64,000 nucleotides of DNA from Streptomyces sp. PKU-EA00015 (GTDB lineage Bacteria; Actinomycetota; Actinomycetes; Streptomycetales; Streptomycetaceae): NCBI RefSeq assembly GCF_013387495.1, contig NZ_JABZEE010000044.1, positions 1-64,000 on the forward strand. Reading direction: 5' to 3'. A program made the position numbers and the translations under genes. The notes beneath the pieces were generated by a model, which saw nothing but the letters and a program-made list of their open reading frames with translations, was not told the DNA's origin and did not search any database. Numbering within the stretch: position 1 is the stretch's first letter; each line of letters opens with the position of its first letter. Shown piece after piece: positions 1 through 8,869 of the stretch.

Positions 1-346
1 TCTTCCTCTGGTCCGACCGATGATCCACACGAAACTGCCTAGCGGGCGAGAGAGATGCACCATCGAAGCCGAGCGCGAGTGAGACGGAGGCGGGCAGGGG
101 GCAGACGCTCAGTCGGCTCGCCGCTTGGTGGGAGTACCCCGTCACGGAACCGCCGGTCGGAGCCATCTTCGGACATCCTCATCACCACCTCCCGAACGCC
201 GTGCAGGCCATCGGCTTCGGCATCCTGGCTGTGTACGCGACTTATGACGTCCTCTCTACGTGAGATTGGGAGTCGCACAGTCACGAATAGGTGATGGCCG
301 CGAGAACGGGAGTCAGCTGCCGCAGGCCTTTCCCCGGGCGTATCCG
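1..346. other. Intergenic stretch, no complete gene seen
   Basis: No open frame here has a convincing start and product. One plus-strand frame ending near 281 reads as a short hydrophobic tail (NAVQAIGFGILAVYATYDVL) and could be the end of a lost membrane protein. I cannot name it. Confidence 0.3.
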
Positions 347-1291
347 TCACTGTTCGGTCCGGTTGGTGAGGGGCTGTTGAGCGGCGGTCGGTGGTGTGAA
401 TAGTGCCTGGACGGTTTCGGTGGCCAGCTCTCGCAGCCAGGTGTGGGCGCGGTCGTTGTCGTAGCGCTGGTGCCACAGCAGGTACAGGGGTACGTCGGGC
501 AGCGGGAGTGGCGGCGGCAGTGTGGCCAGGCCGAGTTGTTCGCGGGGCGTGCGGGTGACCGCTTCGGGGAGGGTGACGACCAGGTCGGTGTCGAGGGCGA
601 GTTGTAGTGCGAAGGCGGCGGTGGGCCCGGCGGCGACGACGCGTCGTTCGAGGCCGCGTGTGGTCAGGGCGTCATCGATCGGGTCGCGCAGGCTTCCGCG
701 CCGCGAAACGGTGAGGTGTTCGGCGGCTGCGTAGCGCTCAAGGCTCAGCGGGCCTGCGGTGAGCGGGTGGCCCGGTCGGACGGCGACGACGAGCCGGTCC
801 TTGCCGACGAGGCGGTGGCGGATGTCGGGGAGCGTCGGAGCGCTGGAGCTTGATTCGAGGTCGACCTCACCCCGGCGCAGCTCGGCGTCGTCCGTCCCGG
901 GTTCGGCGGACAGGCGCAGCCGGACGCCAGGGGCCTGATGGTGGACGGCCGTGGTCAGTGCGGTGCCGCATGCGGCGGTCAGGGTGTCGTGCCAGCGCAC
1001 GGTGAACACCCGGTGGAGAGCTGCCAGGTCGAGTTCCTGCTGTGCGGAAAGAAGTTGGTGGGCCTGCTGCACCAGGGCGTGGACCTGGGCGCGCATGGCC
1101 AGCGCGCGGGTGGTGGGGACCATGCTGCGGCCGGTGCGGACCAGGATCTGGTCACCGGTGGCCTTGCGGATGCGGCCCAAGGAGCGGCTCATCGCCGGTG
1201 CGGTGACGTGGAGGCGTGCTGCCGCGCCGGCGACGCTGCCTTCTTCCAGCAGAGCATCCAGGGCCGTGAGCAGGTTCAGATCCAGTTGCAT
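347..1291 (-). CDS. LysR-family transcriptional regulator
   Basis: This 314-residue protein has the LysR plan. An N-terminal winged helix-turn-helix (about residues 1-65, starting MQLDLNLLTALDALLEEGSV) is followed by a LysR-substrate type effector domain. The length is normal for the family. The ATG at 1291 is chosen because the family domain begins exactly there; the open frame runs further upstream but that extension is not family-like. The gene is divergent from the inositol-monophosphatase-like gene at 1407, with a 7-bp-arm inverted repeat in the gap, so it probably controls that gene and the reductase behind it, and itself. The effector is unknown. Confidence 0.88.
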   Translation of the reverse strand: MQLDLNLLTALDALLEEGSVAGAAARLHVTAPAMSRSLGRIRKATGDQILVRTGRSMVPTTRALAMRAQVHALVQQAHQLLSAQQELDLAALHRVFTVRWHDTLTAACGTALTTAVHHQAPGVRLRLSAEPGTDDAELRRGEVDLESSSSAPTLPDIRHRLVGKDRLVVAVRPGHPLTAGPLSLERYAAAEHLTVSRRGSLRDPIDDALTTRGLERRVVAAGPTAAFALQLALDTDLVVTLPEAVTRTPREQLGLATLPPPLPLPDVPLYLLWHQRYDNDRAHTWLRELATETVQALFTPPTAAQQPLTNRTEQ

Positions 1292-1303
1292 GGCAGTAAC
1301 TCT

Positions 1304-1326
1304 ACAAGTGACAAGCATGCACTTGT
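1304..1326. promoter_or_regulatory. Candidate LysR operator
   Basis: An inverted repeat, ACAAGTG (1304-1310) and CACTTGT (1320-1326) separated by nine bases, sits just upstream of the LysR start in the divergent gap. Dyads of this kind at this position are typical LysR binding sites. The assignment is inferred from position and symmetry. Confidence 0.45.
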
Positions 1327-1406
1327 TGTTAGTCACGGGGCGGCCTACCTTCGAAGTGCGGGGGCGAGACAACCGCCCCGCTGCGACCGATCCCAGGGAG
1401 CCCACC

Positions 1407-2219
1407 ATGAGCACAGCCATGCCGTTCGACGCCGGTACGACGCTCCTGTCCGACGTGACAGCTGCGGTGAAGGCCGCCGGCGTCACGTTGCGCGATCGCT
1501 ACACCTCGCACGCCCGGGGCGTGAGTCTGGTCGAGGTCGTGGGCGAGATCCACGCGAACGACGACGCGGTGCTGGACGTGCTGCGGGAACCGCTGCTGCG
1601 GGCCCGGCCAGGGTCGCAGTGGGCCGAGGACGAGCTGGCCGGCGGCGCGCTCCCGCCCGGGGAGTGGTGGGTCGTCGACCCCGCCGAGGGCAACATCAAC
1701 CACGTCCACGGCATGGAGGGCTGGGCCGTCACCGCCACCCTGGTCCGCGACAACCAGCCGGTGCTCACTGTCGTCCACCTGCCGCTGACCGGCGACACTT
1801 ACACCGCAGTCGCCGGCGGCGGTGCCCGCCTCAACAACCGGCCCCTGAAGGTGTCCGCCAAGACCGACCTGGGCGCCGCGCTCATCGGCACCGGCCAGGC
1901 CAAGCCCGGCGAGAACAAGCGCACCTTCCGGCGGATCGGTGACTCCGTCACCGCCATGCTCATCAACGGCCTGGTCGTGCGCGTGTCCGTTCCCGCCACG
2001 ATGGAGCTCATTCACGTCGCCGCCGGACGCATGGACGCGTTCTGGCAGTTCTCCGACGTCCGCTCCGGCCTGGTCGCCGGCGCCCTGCTGGTCTCCGAGG
2101 CCGGAGGAACCGTCACCGACCTGGCGGGCGAACCCTGGAACACCGGCAGCCGCGACTTCCTGGCCGCCACCCCCGGCATCCACGGCGCCGCCCTCAAGGT
2201 CCTCTCGCCGATCGCCTGA
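1407..2219 (+). CDS. Inositol-monophosphatase-like protein
   Basis: The 270-residue product belongs to the inositol monophosphatase / FBPase-like Mg-dependent phosphatase superfamily. E75 lies in WAEDE, and WVVDPAEGN (88-96) matches the family WxxDPxDGT motif with D91 kept and the next Asp replaced by Glu. Near the C-terminus SGLVAGALLVSEAGG (220-234) corresponds to the WDxAAGxLLVxEAGG signature, but the metal-binding Asp position is Gly. The substrate is therefore uncertain and it may not be a classical IMPase. ATG 1407 gives the expected N-terminus. It is followed 50 bp later by the reductase at 2270 and probably shares a LysR-controlled transcript with it. Confidence 0.75.
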   Translation: MSTAMPFDAGTTLLSDVTAAVKAAGVTLRDRYTSHARGVSLVEVVGEIHANDDAVLDVLREPLLRARPGSQWAEDELAGGALPPGEWWVVDPAEGNINHVHGMEGWAVTATLVRDNQPVLTVVHLPLTGDTYTAVAGGGARLNNRPLKVSAKTDLGAALIGTGQAKPGENKRTFRRIGDSVTAMLINGLVVRVSVPATMELIHVAAGRMDAFWQFSDVRSGLVAGALLVSEAGGTVTDLAGEPWNTGSRDFLAATPGIHGAALKVLSPIA

Positions 2220-2269
2220 CCGGAAGTCTCCGCTCTTCCCCACCCCGATACCGCAAGGAGCATCACCGC

Positions 2270-2914
2270 ATGACCAGCATCGGCATCCTGGGCGCCGGCC
2301 GCGTCGGCACCAACCTCGCCGGCAAGCTCTCCGCAGCCGGACACCATGTCACCCTCGGCGGCCGGAGCCCCGAAGACACCGCCGCCCGCACCGCCGGGCT
2401 CGCCCCGCGGATCGCCTTCGCCGACCAGCGCACCACTGCCCGCACCGCGGACATCGTGATCAACGCGACGCCCGGCGACAGCTCCCTGGACCGCGTCACC
2501 GACCTGCGCACCGAGCTCTCCGGCAAGATCCTCATCGACGTCTCCAACGCCACCCGCGACGACGGTGACGGCCTGCCCGGCGCCCTGTGCTATCCCGGCA
2601 GCAGCCTGGCCGAGAAGCTCCAGGCCGCGCTCCCCGACACCCATGTGGTCAAGACCCTCAACACCATGCTGTTCATGGTCATGACCGCCCCCGAAACCCT
2701 GGCCACCCCGCCGACCGCCTATCTCTCGGGCGACGACGAACACGCGAAGAAGACCGTCACCGGCCTGCTCGGCGACCTGGGCTGGCAGCCCGAACGGATC
2801 GAGGACCTCGGCGACATCACCACAGCCCGCGCCACCGAGGCCATGATCCTGATCGTGCCCCACATCCTGCGCCGACACGGCTTCAAGCCCTTCGCCGTCT
2901 CCCTCGCCCGCTGA
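2270..2914 (+). CDS. NADP/F420-dependent oxidoreductase-like protein (NAD-binding)
   Basis: The 214-residue protein opens with a Rossmann nucleotide-binding motif (MTSIGILGAGRVGTNLAGKL), the start expected of the F420-dependent NADP reductase / pyrroline-5-carboxylate-reductase-like family, and has the usual length for single-domain members. The segment HVVKTLNTM is also family-typical. It probably moves hydride between NADP and a cofactor or small substrate in the cytoplasm; the substrate cannot be read from the sequence. An AAGGAGCATCACC leader lies in front of the ATG. It is the last gene of the LysR-associated pair. Confidence 0.8.
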   Translation: MTSIGILGAGRVGTNLAGKLSAAGHHVTLGGRSPEDTAARTAGLAPRIAFADQRTTARTADIVINATPGDSSLDRVTDLRTELSGKILIDVSNATRDDGDGLPGALCYPGSSLAEKLQAALPDTHVVKTLNTMLFMVMTAPETLATPPTAYLSGDDEHAKKTVTGLLGDLGWQPERIEDLGDITTARATEAMILIVPHILRRHGFKPFAVSLAR

Positions 2915-3388
2915 CCCACGAAGACCGGGTTCAGACCAGAACCGGTAGCGGGCTCGTGCGAGGCGGCTGGGTACTGGCAGGGACAACGCCCGCTGGGCTG
3001 CAAGTGACGCCCGAACTCATCGACAATGATCAGGCCTGCAACACACGAAGCGACTCCCGAAGTCGTCGACAAACGACTCCCATTCCCTTCCCGTGTACAG
3101 AGCCACACGCGACTGGAAGCGAATGACGCTGATCCGTGCCACGGACGCCTCCGACACGAGGGACATGGCCTCCATGCTGATCGCTGCCCTACGCCAGCGC
3201 ACCGGCATGGCCATGGAAACCCTCGTGTCATACCTCCAGACCCGGCAGCAACGCACAGGGCGGCCGGCCCGAGGGATTCCGACCGACATGAAGTCGCCGG
3301 GATGCTCGGGACGCCACTTCCCCTCGAGGACGATCCCGACGCGCGGATGCGGTTCTCGTGCGGCCAGGGGTATGCGGAAGGAGGGCTG

Positions 3389-3559
3389 ATGGCCGAGACC
3401 GATGAGCAGCGGCTGTTCACCGAAGCGTGTCTGCACGGTCTGCGGGCCCGGCTGTGTGACGACATCGACGCGCTGGACAGCTACCTGCCGCCCCACGTCG
3501 CAGCGCTCGCGCGGAAGGTCGCCGGGGCACTGGAGGTGCCGCAGCCTGCACACGTGTGA
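3389..3559 (+). CDS. Small hypothetical protein (56 aa)
   Basis: The frame has clear high-GC third-position usage and a GGAAGGAGGG ribosome site just before ATG 3389. The product is acidic at the start (MAETDEQRLFTEACLHGLR) and helical throughout, with no family I recognise. A preceding frame (about 3123-3389) stops in a TGATG overlap with this ATG. That frame loses coding bias after about 3265 while the reading frame of this gene gains it, so the two may be halves of one frameshifted gene. Confidence 0.5.
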   Translation: MAETDEQRLFTEACLHGLRARLCDDIDALDSYLPPHVAALARKVAGALEVPQPAHV

Positions 3560-3651
3560 CGGCGGGGCCGCCGCGTCGCTGAGCGGGCGCCTCCCCGGCA
3601 CCGCACGGGGCCCCGGTGCTGTCATGCAGAACAACCACGTCCGCGTGGATC

Positions 3652-3673
3652 GGGGCCGCCGCCAGGCGGCCCC
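3652..3673. terminator. Hairpin between converging genes
   Basis: A perfect 9-bp stem (GGGGCCGCC / GGCGGCCCC) with a GCCA loop lies between the plus-strand gene ending at 3559 and the minus-strand remnant ending at 3680. It could terminate either one. There is no U-tract, as is common in Streptomyces. Confidence 0.55.
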
Positions 3674-3679
3674 GTGTGG

Positions 3680-3844
3680 TCATCGCCTCCAGGAGCCCTG
3701 GGGGTCGCGTTCGGGCATGCGGCTGGGGTGGGCGAGTTGGCCGGTCGCCGCCTGGGCGAGCCAGTCGGCCCACCGGCTGATGAACTCGTCCAGGTCCCCG
3801 ATGACGAGCGGGGTGAGGGGCCAGGCCACCTGGTGCATGCTCAT
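3680..3844 (-). pseudogene. C-terminal remnant of a hypothetical protein
   Basis: A 54-codon tail starting MSMHQVAWPLTPLVIGDLDE and ending PERDPQGSWRR reads as genuine protein (tryptophan-rich, acidic helix). It resembles the C-terminal ends of larger streptomycete proteins I cannot name. Upstream in the same frame the sequence becomes low-complexity and non-coding in appearance, so the N-terminal part seems lost. It could instead be a very small gene using the ATG at 3844. Confidence 0.3.
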
Positions 3845-4638
3845 CCCCGGGGCCTTGCGGCGGTCGGCCTCGGTGGCGTGTGCCGAAGCCCGACGGTCAG
3901 CTTCGCCCTTGACGCGCGACCGCGCCCTGGTTGGCCTGCGCGAGTGCGGCCGGCCCGCCGGAGAGCGGTGCCGCGGGGATCTGCCCCAGCCGGGCGAGCA
4001 CGTTGCCGGCCGCCGGCGGCCCTGCGGGGCCCGGAAGAGGCACTCGGTGATCAGCGCCGCCAGGAGCGGCGGAGCGGTGGTGAGGGGCGGAAGGGCGGTG
4101 CCGGTGGCACCTGCTTCTCGACGCTGATTTGCCCGAATCCTGGGCAGGTCGTGTTGGCGGAGGTTTTCATCCCCGGCAACACGGATCCGGAAATCACCAT
4201 GCAGCGGGGCGGACCGATTAGCGACACGGGGATGGCAGGGCGTGCTTTCAACGGCACCGATGAGCTCGTTGAAATGGAATTCCACATCATCTGCGCGAAC
4301 GCCAGCTGACCCAGAGCATTCCATCCTCTCCCTGCACCCGCCGGTCCCCCGCCTGGTTGCGGTGCGGGGCACCGGCGGGGTGGGCCACATCGTCGCCCGT
4401 GAGGTAAGAGCCCACTGACACGCTGTGACGGCCGCGGCCCGGCCCGGTCAGTCCTGCACCCCCGGATTGCGAGGAAGCGCCACGCGGCGCACCGCTGCTC
4501 GATGTGGACCGGCCCTGGACCCGGTGCCTCACCCGCAAGGGAGCCACCCCCAGCTGGCCGAGGAAACCAGCGCCGACCGCTGCCTGATGAGGACTGAGCT
4601 CCGTGATCAAGGGGGCGGCGTCATCCGGATGCTGAATG
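3845..4638. other. Gene-poor stretch with possible coding debris
   Basis: No complete gene is convincing. The plus strand at about 4135-4309 reads as a protein-like tail (VVLAEVFIPGNTDPEITMQR onward) with no start. On the minus strand a GTG at 4646 overlaps the stop of the immunity-like gene by 8 nt and begins VTDIQHPDDAAPLITELSPH, but coding character fades after about 40 codons. Confidence 0.25.
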
Positions 4639-5187
4639 TCAGTCACTGAGGGTGAGCGAACGAAGGTGAGTGTCCAGCATGCGAATCAATTCACCAACCC
4701 GTCCACCGCCACCTGGTGCCGCTGGGAAGCGTTTGAGCACCTCCACGACGACCGGTGTTGCACGATGCACTACTTGCTCAACGTGCTCGGCACCAATGCT
4801 CGGATTGTCGCCAGCCACGAGTTCGGCTGCTCTGGCCGCGTGAGCGCCTGCTCCGAGAATGTGCTTAACCTGAGTGGCCTTGGCCAGCGGATGCAAGTAG
4901 GCGGCGCCTGCCGCAGACATCCCTGCCCGAGCTGCCTCGCGCGCAGCCGCAGTATCCGCACTCTTCGCTGCCTTGAGGGCCGCCCACGCTGTGTCGCGCA
5001 AAGACTTCCCTCGCTCACCACCCCGAGCGAACTCCCACGCGGCACCGATAGCGTCTCGAGGCCGCGAGTCGTCCGGCTGATCCGCCTCGAATACCTCAAG
5101 CACCACTTCCGCGCACGCCGCAGCGAACGCGGTGACCTCACGAAGGTCTTGCTTACTCAGAGCGATCTCGCTCTCGTCCCTTGCCAT
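4639..5187 (-). CDS. Imm-5-like putative immunity protein
   Basis: This 182-residue, Ala/Glu-rich, all-helical protein matches streptomycete proteins annotated as Imm-5-like immunity proteins, some mislabelled exonuclease SbcC. Recognisable stretches are RDAIGAAWEFARGG, LRDTAWAALKAAKSA and AAYLHPLAKATQVKHILGA. By family it would neutralise a polymorphic toxin, but no toxin gene lies next to it, so that role is unproven here. ATG 5187 (MARDESE) is preferred over an ATG 33 bp upstream because a GAGG site precedes it and homologues start there. Confidence 0.65.
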   Translation of the reverse strand: MARDESEIALSKQDLREVTAFAAACAEVVLEVFEADQPDDSRPRDAIGAAWEFARGGERGKSLRDTAWAALKAAKSADTAAAREAARAGMSAAGAAYLHPLAKATQVKHILGAGAHAARAAELVAGDNPSIGAEHVEQVVHRATPVVVEVLKRFPAAPGGGGRVGELIRMLDTHLRSLTLSD

Positions 5188-5232
5188 GAATCCATCCTCG
5201 ACCATTGCGCTGGACAGCAAGGGGGCATGGGG

Positions 5233-5637
5233 CTACTGCTTCCTGACGAAGCTGCCGGTGTCGATCTCCGCGAGGATGCCGAGCTTGACCAGGCGTTTCA
5301 GCTTGGCCCGGGTACCTTCGATGTTCTTCGGCAGCAGTTCGTGGTCGAGGGCTTCGCAGACATCACGGGCCCGCAGCGGGCCACTGGCCTCGTTGAAGAC
5401 GGCGAGGATGCGGGGGTAGTCCGGGTGGTCGGGCAGTTCGGGTGAGGCGGCCGCAGCGGGAAGCCGGTCGGCGAGGGCGGTGACGGTCTTCCGGGTGATC
5501 GCCAGGTGCTCGAGGTGGGTCTCGGCCTCGCGCAGTCGTCCCTGCAGTTCCATGATCTGGGTGCGGAGGTCGTCGGCCAAAGCCCGGGCGGCATCCTCCT
5601 GGAGGCCGAGTGCGTCGAGTAGGGGCTCGACGCTCAC
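5233..5637 (-). CDS. IS-associated coiled-coil / winged-helix protein
   Basis: The 134-residue product starts at GTG 5637 and overlaps the transposase stop as GTGA, so it is translationally coupled to the element upstream. Residues about 15-60 form a coiled coil (DLRTQIMELQGRLREAETHL) and the C-terminal part looks like a winged helix (RDVCEALDHELLPKNIEGTR, then KLKRLVKLGIL). It resembles proteins repeatedly seen beside streptomycete transposases, so it is probably an element-encoded accessory or DNA-binding protein. The frame is intact although the transposase is broken. Confidence 0.65.
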   Translation of the reverse strand: MSVEPLLDALGLQEDAARALADDLRTQIMELQGRLREAETHLEHLAITRKTVTALADRLPAAAASPELPDHPDYPRILAVFNEASGPLRARDVCEALDHELLPKNIEGTRAKLKRLVKLGILAEIDTGSFVRKQ

Positions 5638-6403
5638 GCTGCCACCGCCTGTGCATCGCGCCAGGTAGGAGTGTTCGCGCCGGTGAGGCGTCGAGTCATG
5701 ACATGGGTCATCGCCCAGGAGACGCGGGAAGCGGAGGAGGGCGGGCGGTGCTCGTAGTCGCGGACCAGACGCCGGTGCAGTATCAAGATCCCATAGGTCT
5801 GCTCGACCCTCCACCGCTTCGGCAACGGAACGAACCCCGCTTGCTGCGGGTTGCGTTCGACGATCTCGACGTCGATGCCTGGTCCGGCAGGGCGATGCCC
5901 GCGGCGTTGTCGTGGGTGTTCGCGGCCAGCACGGTGACGGCAAGACCAGCCCGAGTACGTCCCCGGCCAGTCCCCGCTTGCGGCCCGGCACCCGCTTCGC
6001 CGGATCCCGGTAGGCCGTGGTGGCGGGGACCCCGGCGGCCACATGGACACTCTAGGTGTCCAGCACCACCAAGGTCGGGTCCTCTAATCGCCGGGCCCGC
6101 TCTCGGACTTGGCAGTGTAGAAGCTCGTGGATGACCTGGTCGGTTCCGTCGTCTCGCCAGGCGCCGAAGTAGTAATACGTCGCGCTCTTCGGCGGCAGAT
6201 CGTGCGGCAGGTAGGCCCACTGGCAGCCCGTCCGGCCCTGGTAGAGGATCGCGTTGGTGATCTCCCGCATCTCGTGGGCGCGCTGGTGACCGCTGACCGA
6301 GCGGTGCCGGTCCTTCCATGCGGTGATCACCGGCTCTGATCAGAGCCCACTGCTCGTCCGATAAGTCACTCGGGTAGGGCTTGCGTTCACTCCCCCGCCA
6401 CAC
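5634..6403 (-). pseudogene. IS5-family transposase, disrupted
   Basis: Reading from 6403, the N-terminus (YPSDLSDEQWALI) is followed by a frame change, then ITNAILYQGRTGCQWAYLPH and YYYFGAWRDDGTDQV up to LVVLDT and a TAG at 6052-6054. The protein-like sequence resumes in other frames (ATTAYRDPAKRVPGRKRGLA; IDVEIVERNPQQAGFVPLPK; WAMTHVMTRRLTG) to the stop at 5634. The expected stretch between NAAGIALPDQ and GIDVEIV is deleted. At least two frameshifts, one stop and one deletion make it inactive. No clear terminal inverted repeats were identified by eye. Confidence 0.8.
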
Positions 6404-6570
6404 CAGCAGACCACCGACTGCGGACCGGCAGATTCCGCACGCGCGCCCCGTGCCGGCTGGCCGCCCGGCGTGACGGCGGGGGCCGCAGCGTCGTTGGACG
6501 TTGCGGCCCCCGAGGCGGGCCCAGGGATGTCATGGCCGATCCCCCGGGGCTCGTGGCGTTGTGGGAAGGG

Positions 6571-6690
6571 CTACTGCACCAGCGCGGCGAGGGCCTGGTC
6601 GGCCATCTGTACTCCCATCGTGGCCGCGTTGGTGGTGCCGGCCTCGAGGAGCTTGTCCTTGAGCTGCGTGGCGAACTGGCGCAGGCGGGG
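6571..6690 (-). pseudogene. C-terminal remnant of unknown gene
   Basis: A minus-strand frame reads FATQLKDKLLEAGTTNAATM and MADQALAALVQ before TAG at 6571, with good codon bias, but a TGA interrupts the frame about 16 codons upstream of FATQ. It looks like the helical tail of a gene cut by IS activity. No family assigned. Confidence 0.3.
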
Positions 6691-7145
6691 GAAGCTCCCC
6701 GCAGACGGTTTTCAGCCAGCCTGCACGCAGACCGGACCACGGTGCGGGACGCTCTCGGTACCCTCCTCTAACTAACTCGCCGCTGGCGAACCACTGCATC
6801 ACATGTCCCCCTACCCCGCGGACATCGATGCCGTCCTGTTCCCGACGCAACAGCCCGTCGTCATTCCGTGGCAGCCTGCAACAACGATCCCGAAGTGACC
6901 CAACGCCGGGGCGGAATTGCGGGGCAACCGCGCCGCCTGGCCTGGAGCATGGGCCCCACACCCGCCCGCCCCGCTCCGACACCTACCTCGTCGCCGAGAG
7001 CGCGATCAGCTACCTGATCGATGCCATGTCCGGAACAGACCTCGCCGGCCCCGCCGCTGAGCCGCGGCTGGCAGCCCGGTCCCGTCCACCGCGACTTGGA
7101 AGCCCTCCCCGTCCATTGCCGACTGCCCCGCTGAAGGAGAACGCA
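6691..7145. other. Intergenic region upstream of P450
   Basis: The long plus-strand frame that runs into the P450 is low-complexity here and not P450-like. I see no complete gene. The end of the region carries the AAGGAG ribosome site for the P450. Confidence 0.3.
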
Positions 7146-8378
7146 GTGTCTCAGCAGCCGATACTCGTCCTGGACCCCTCCGGCTCCGACCACCATGCGG
7201 AGCACCAGGCCCTGCGCACCCGCGGTCCGGCCACCCGCGTGGACATCCTCGGTGTGACCGCGTGGTCCGTCACCGATCCCTCTCTCCTCAAGGAACTCCT
7301 CACCAGCCCGCAGGTCTCCAAGGACGCCCGCGCCCACTGGCCGGCTTTCGCCGAGACCGTCTCCACCTGGCCCCTCGCCCTTTGGATCGCCGTGAACAAC
7401 ATGTTCACCGCCTACGGCGGCGACCACCGAAGGCTTCGCCGTATGGTTGCGCCGGCGTTCAGCGCCCGCCGCATCCAGGCCATGCGGTCCGCAGTCGAGA
7501 AGGTCATCACCGCACTCCTCGACGACCTCGACTCCAAGCCGGCCGGTGAAGCGGTCGACCTGCGCAAACACCTCGCCTACCCGTTGCCGATCGAGGTGAT
7601 CGGCCAGCTCATGGGCGTCCCCGATGAACAGCGCGACGGCTTCCGCGCCGAAGTCGACGGCGTCTTCGACACCACCCTCACCACCGAACAGGCCACCGCG
7701 AACACAGCTGCCCTGTACGAGGCCCTCGACCAGTTGATCGCAGTCAAACGGGCCGAGCCCGGCGACGACATGACCTCCCTCCTCATCGCCTCCCGCGACA
7801 ACGAAGGCGACGGCAGCGCACTCACGGACAACGAGTTGCGCGACACGCTCCTGCTCATGATCTCCGCCGGATACGAGACCACCGTCAACGTGATCGACCA
7901 GGCCGTCACCGCCCTGCTGACCAATCCCGAGCAGCTCGCCCACCTCCAGTCCGGCCGCGCCGACTGGAGCAGCGTCGTCGAGGAGACTTTGCGCCACGAG
8001 CCCGCGGTCAAGCACCTGCCCCTGCGCTACGCCCTCACAGACATCCCCTTGCCGGACGGGCAGACGATCGCCCAGGGCGAGGCGATCCTCGCCTCCTATG
8101 CCGCCGCCAACCGCCACCCCGACTGGCACGGGGAATCCGCCGACTGCTTCGACCTCACCCGACCGTCGAAGGAGCACCTGGCCTTCGGACACGGCGTGCA
8201 CTTCTGCCTCGGCGCCCCGCTCGCCCGCCTCGAAGTCGCTACCGCCCTTCAGCAGCTCTTCGAGCGCTTTCCCGAGATCGAACTCGCCGTGCCCGCCGAG
8301 GAACTGAAGCCGCTGCCGTCCCTGATCAGCAACGGGCACCAGGCCCTGCCCGTACGCCTGCGACCGGCCGCCCGCTGA
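7146..8378 (+). CDS. Cytochrome P450
   Basis: The 410-residue protein is a soluble bacterial P450 with all hallmark motifs. The I-helix oxygen-activation segment is AGYETT (241-246), the K-helix ExxR is in EETLR (279-283), and the heme loop is FGHGVHFCLG (347-356) with Cys354 as the thiolate ligand. GTG 7146 is taken as start because it follows AAGGAG and gives the usual length; an in-frame extension upstream is not P450-like. No ferredoxin or reductase gene is adjacent, so electron partners must come from elsewhere. The neighbourhood gives no substrate clue. Confidence 0.93.
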   Translation: MSQQPILVLDPSGSDHHAEHQALRTRGPATRVDILGVTAWSVTDPSLLKELLTSPQVSKDARAHWPAFAETVSTWPLALWIAVNNMFTAYGGDHRRLRRMVAPAFSARRIQAMRSAVEKVITALLDDLDSKPAGEAVDLRKHLAYPLPIEVIGQLMGVPDEQRDGFRAEVDGVFDTTLTTEQATANTAALYEALDQLIAVKRAEPGDDMTSLLIASRDNEGDGSALTDNELRDTLLLMISAGYETTVNVIDQAVTALLTNPEQLAHLQSGRADWSSVVEETLRHEPAVKHLPLRYALTDIPLPDGQTIAQGEAILASYAAANRHPDWHGESADCFDLTRPSKEHLAFGHGVHFCLGAPLARLEVATALQQLFERFPEIELAVPAEELKPLPSLISNGHQALPVRLRPAAR

Positions 8379-8869
8379 TCCCCGAGCCCATCAGGAAAGC
8401 CGTCATGACCGCCACTGCCTCCCCCTTCACACCTCAGCCCGGCCGAGCGGCGCTGACCGGGCCTGGAAGTGGAGGCGGGTGGCATCGCCGGAGCGAGCCG
8501 CCGCCCGCTCCGGCGCGGCCTCGGGGTGATGTCCGGGAACAGGATGAAATCCGGCACGACGTACGACTCCCAGGGATCCGGGCAACCGCGCTTCAGCTGC
8601 GTGCAGGTCCTCCACTGGCAGCTGCGCAAGCCAGTCGGCACGGGACCCGCTGCGTACCTGGCTTCAACCGCCGGGACCAACAGGGCTCCCGTCTCCGGGC
8701 TGTGCCCCGGGCCATTTTCTGAATGCTCGTCAGTACGACTGCGCTGCCTGCGGTTGACCAATCCGGAGGCGATCACCTTGCTCGACCCGTCCACCGACTT
8801 TGGCACGTTCGCCGAGGCTCAGGCCACCGACTCGGAGCAATCGCCGACTGACCGCGGCCATCGCCTCTG
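8379..8869. other. Intergenic stretch, possible debris
   Basis: No complete gene is visible. A minus-strand patch (about 8555-8640) reads WLAQLPVEDLHAAEARLPGS and may be a fragment. A plus-strand patch at about 8770-8865 (STDFGTFAEAQATD) may be the original N-terminal part of the next gene in a shifted frame. Confidence 0.25.

Noticed and set aside
6861..8339. 492-codon frame antisense to the cytochrome P450
   Set aside because: No motifs, and the opposite strand has all P450 hallmarks.
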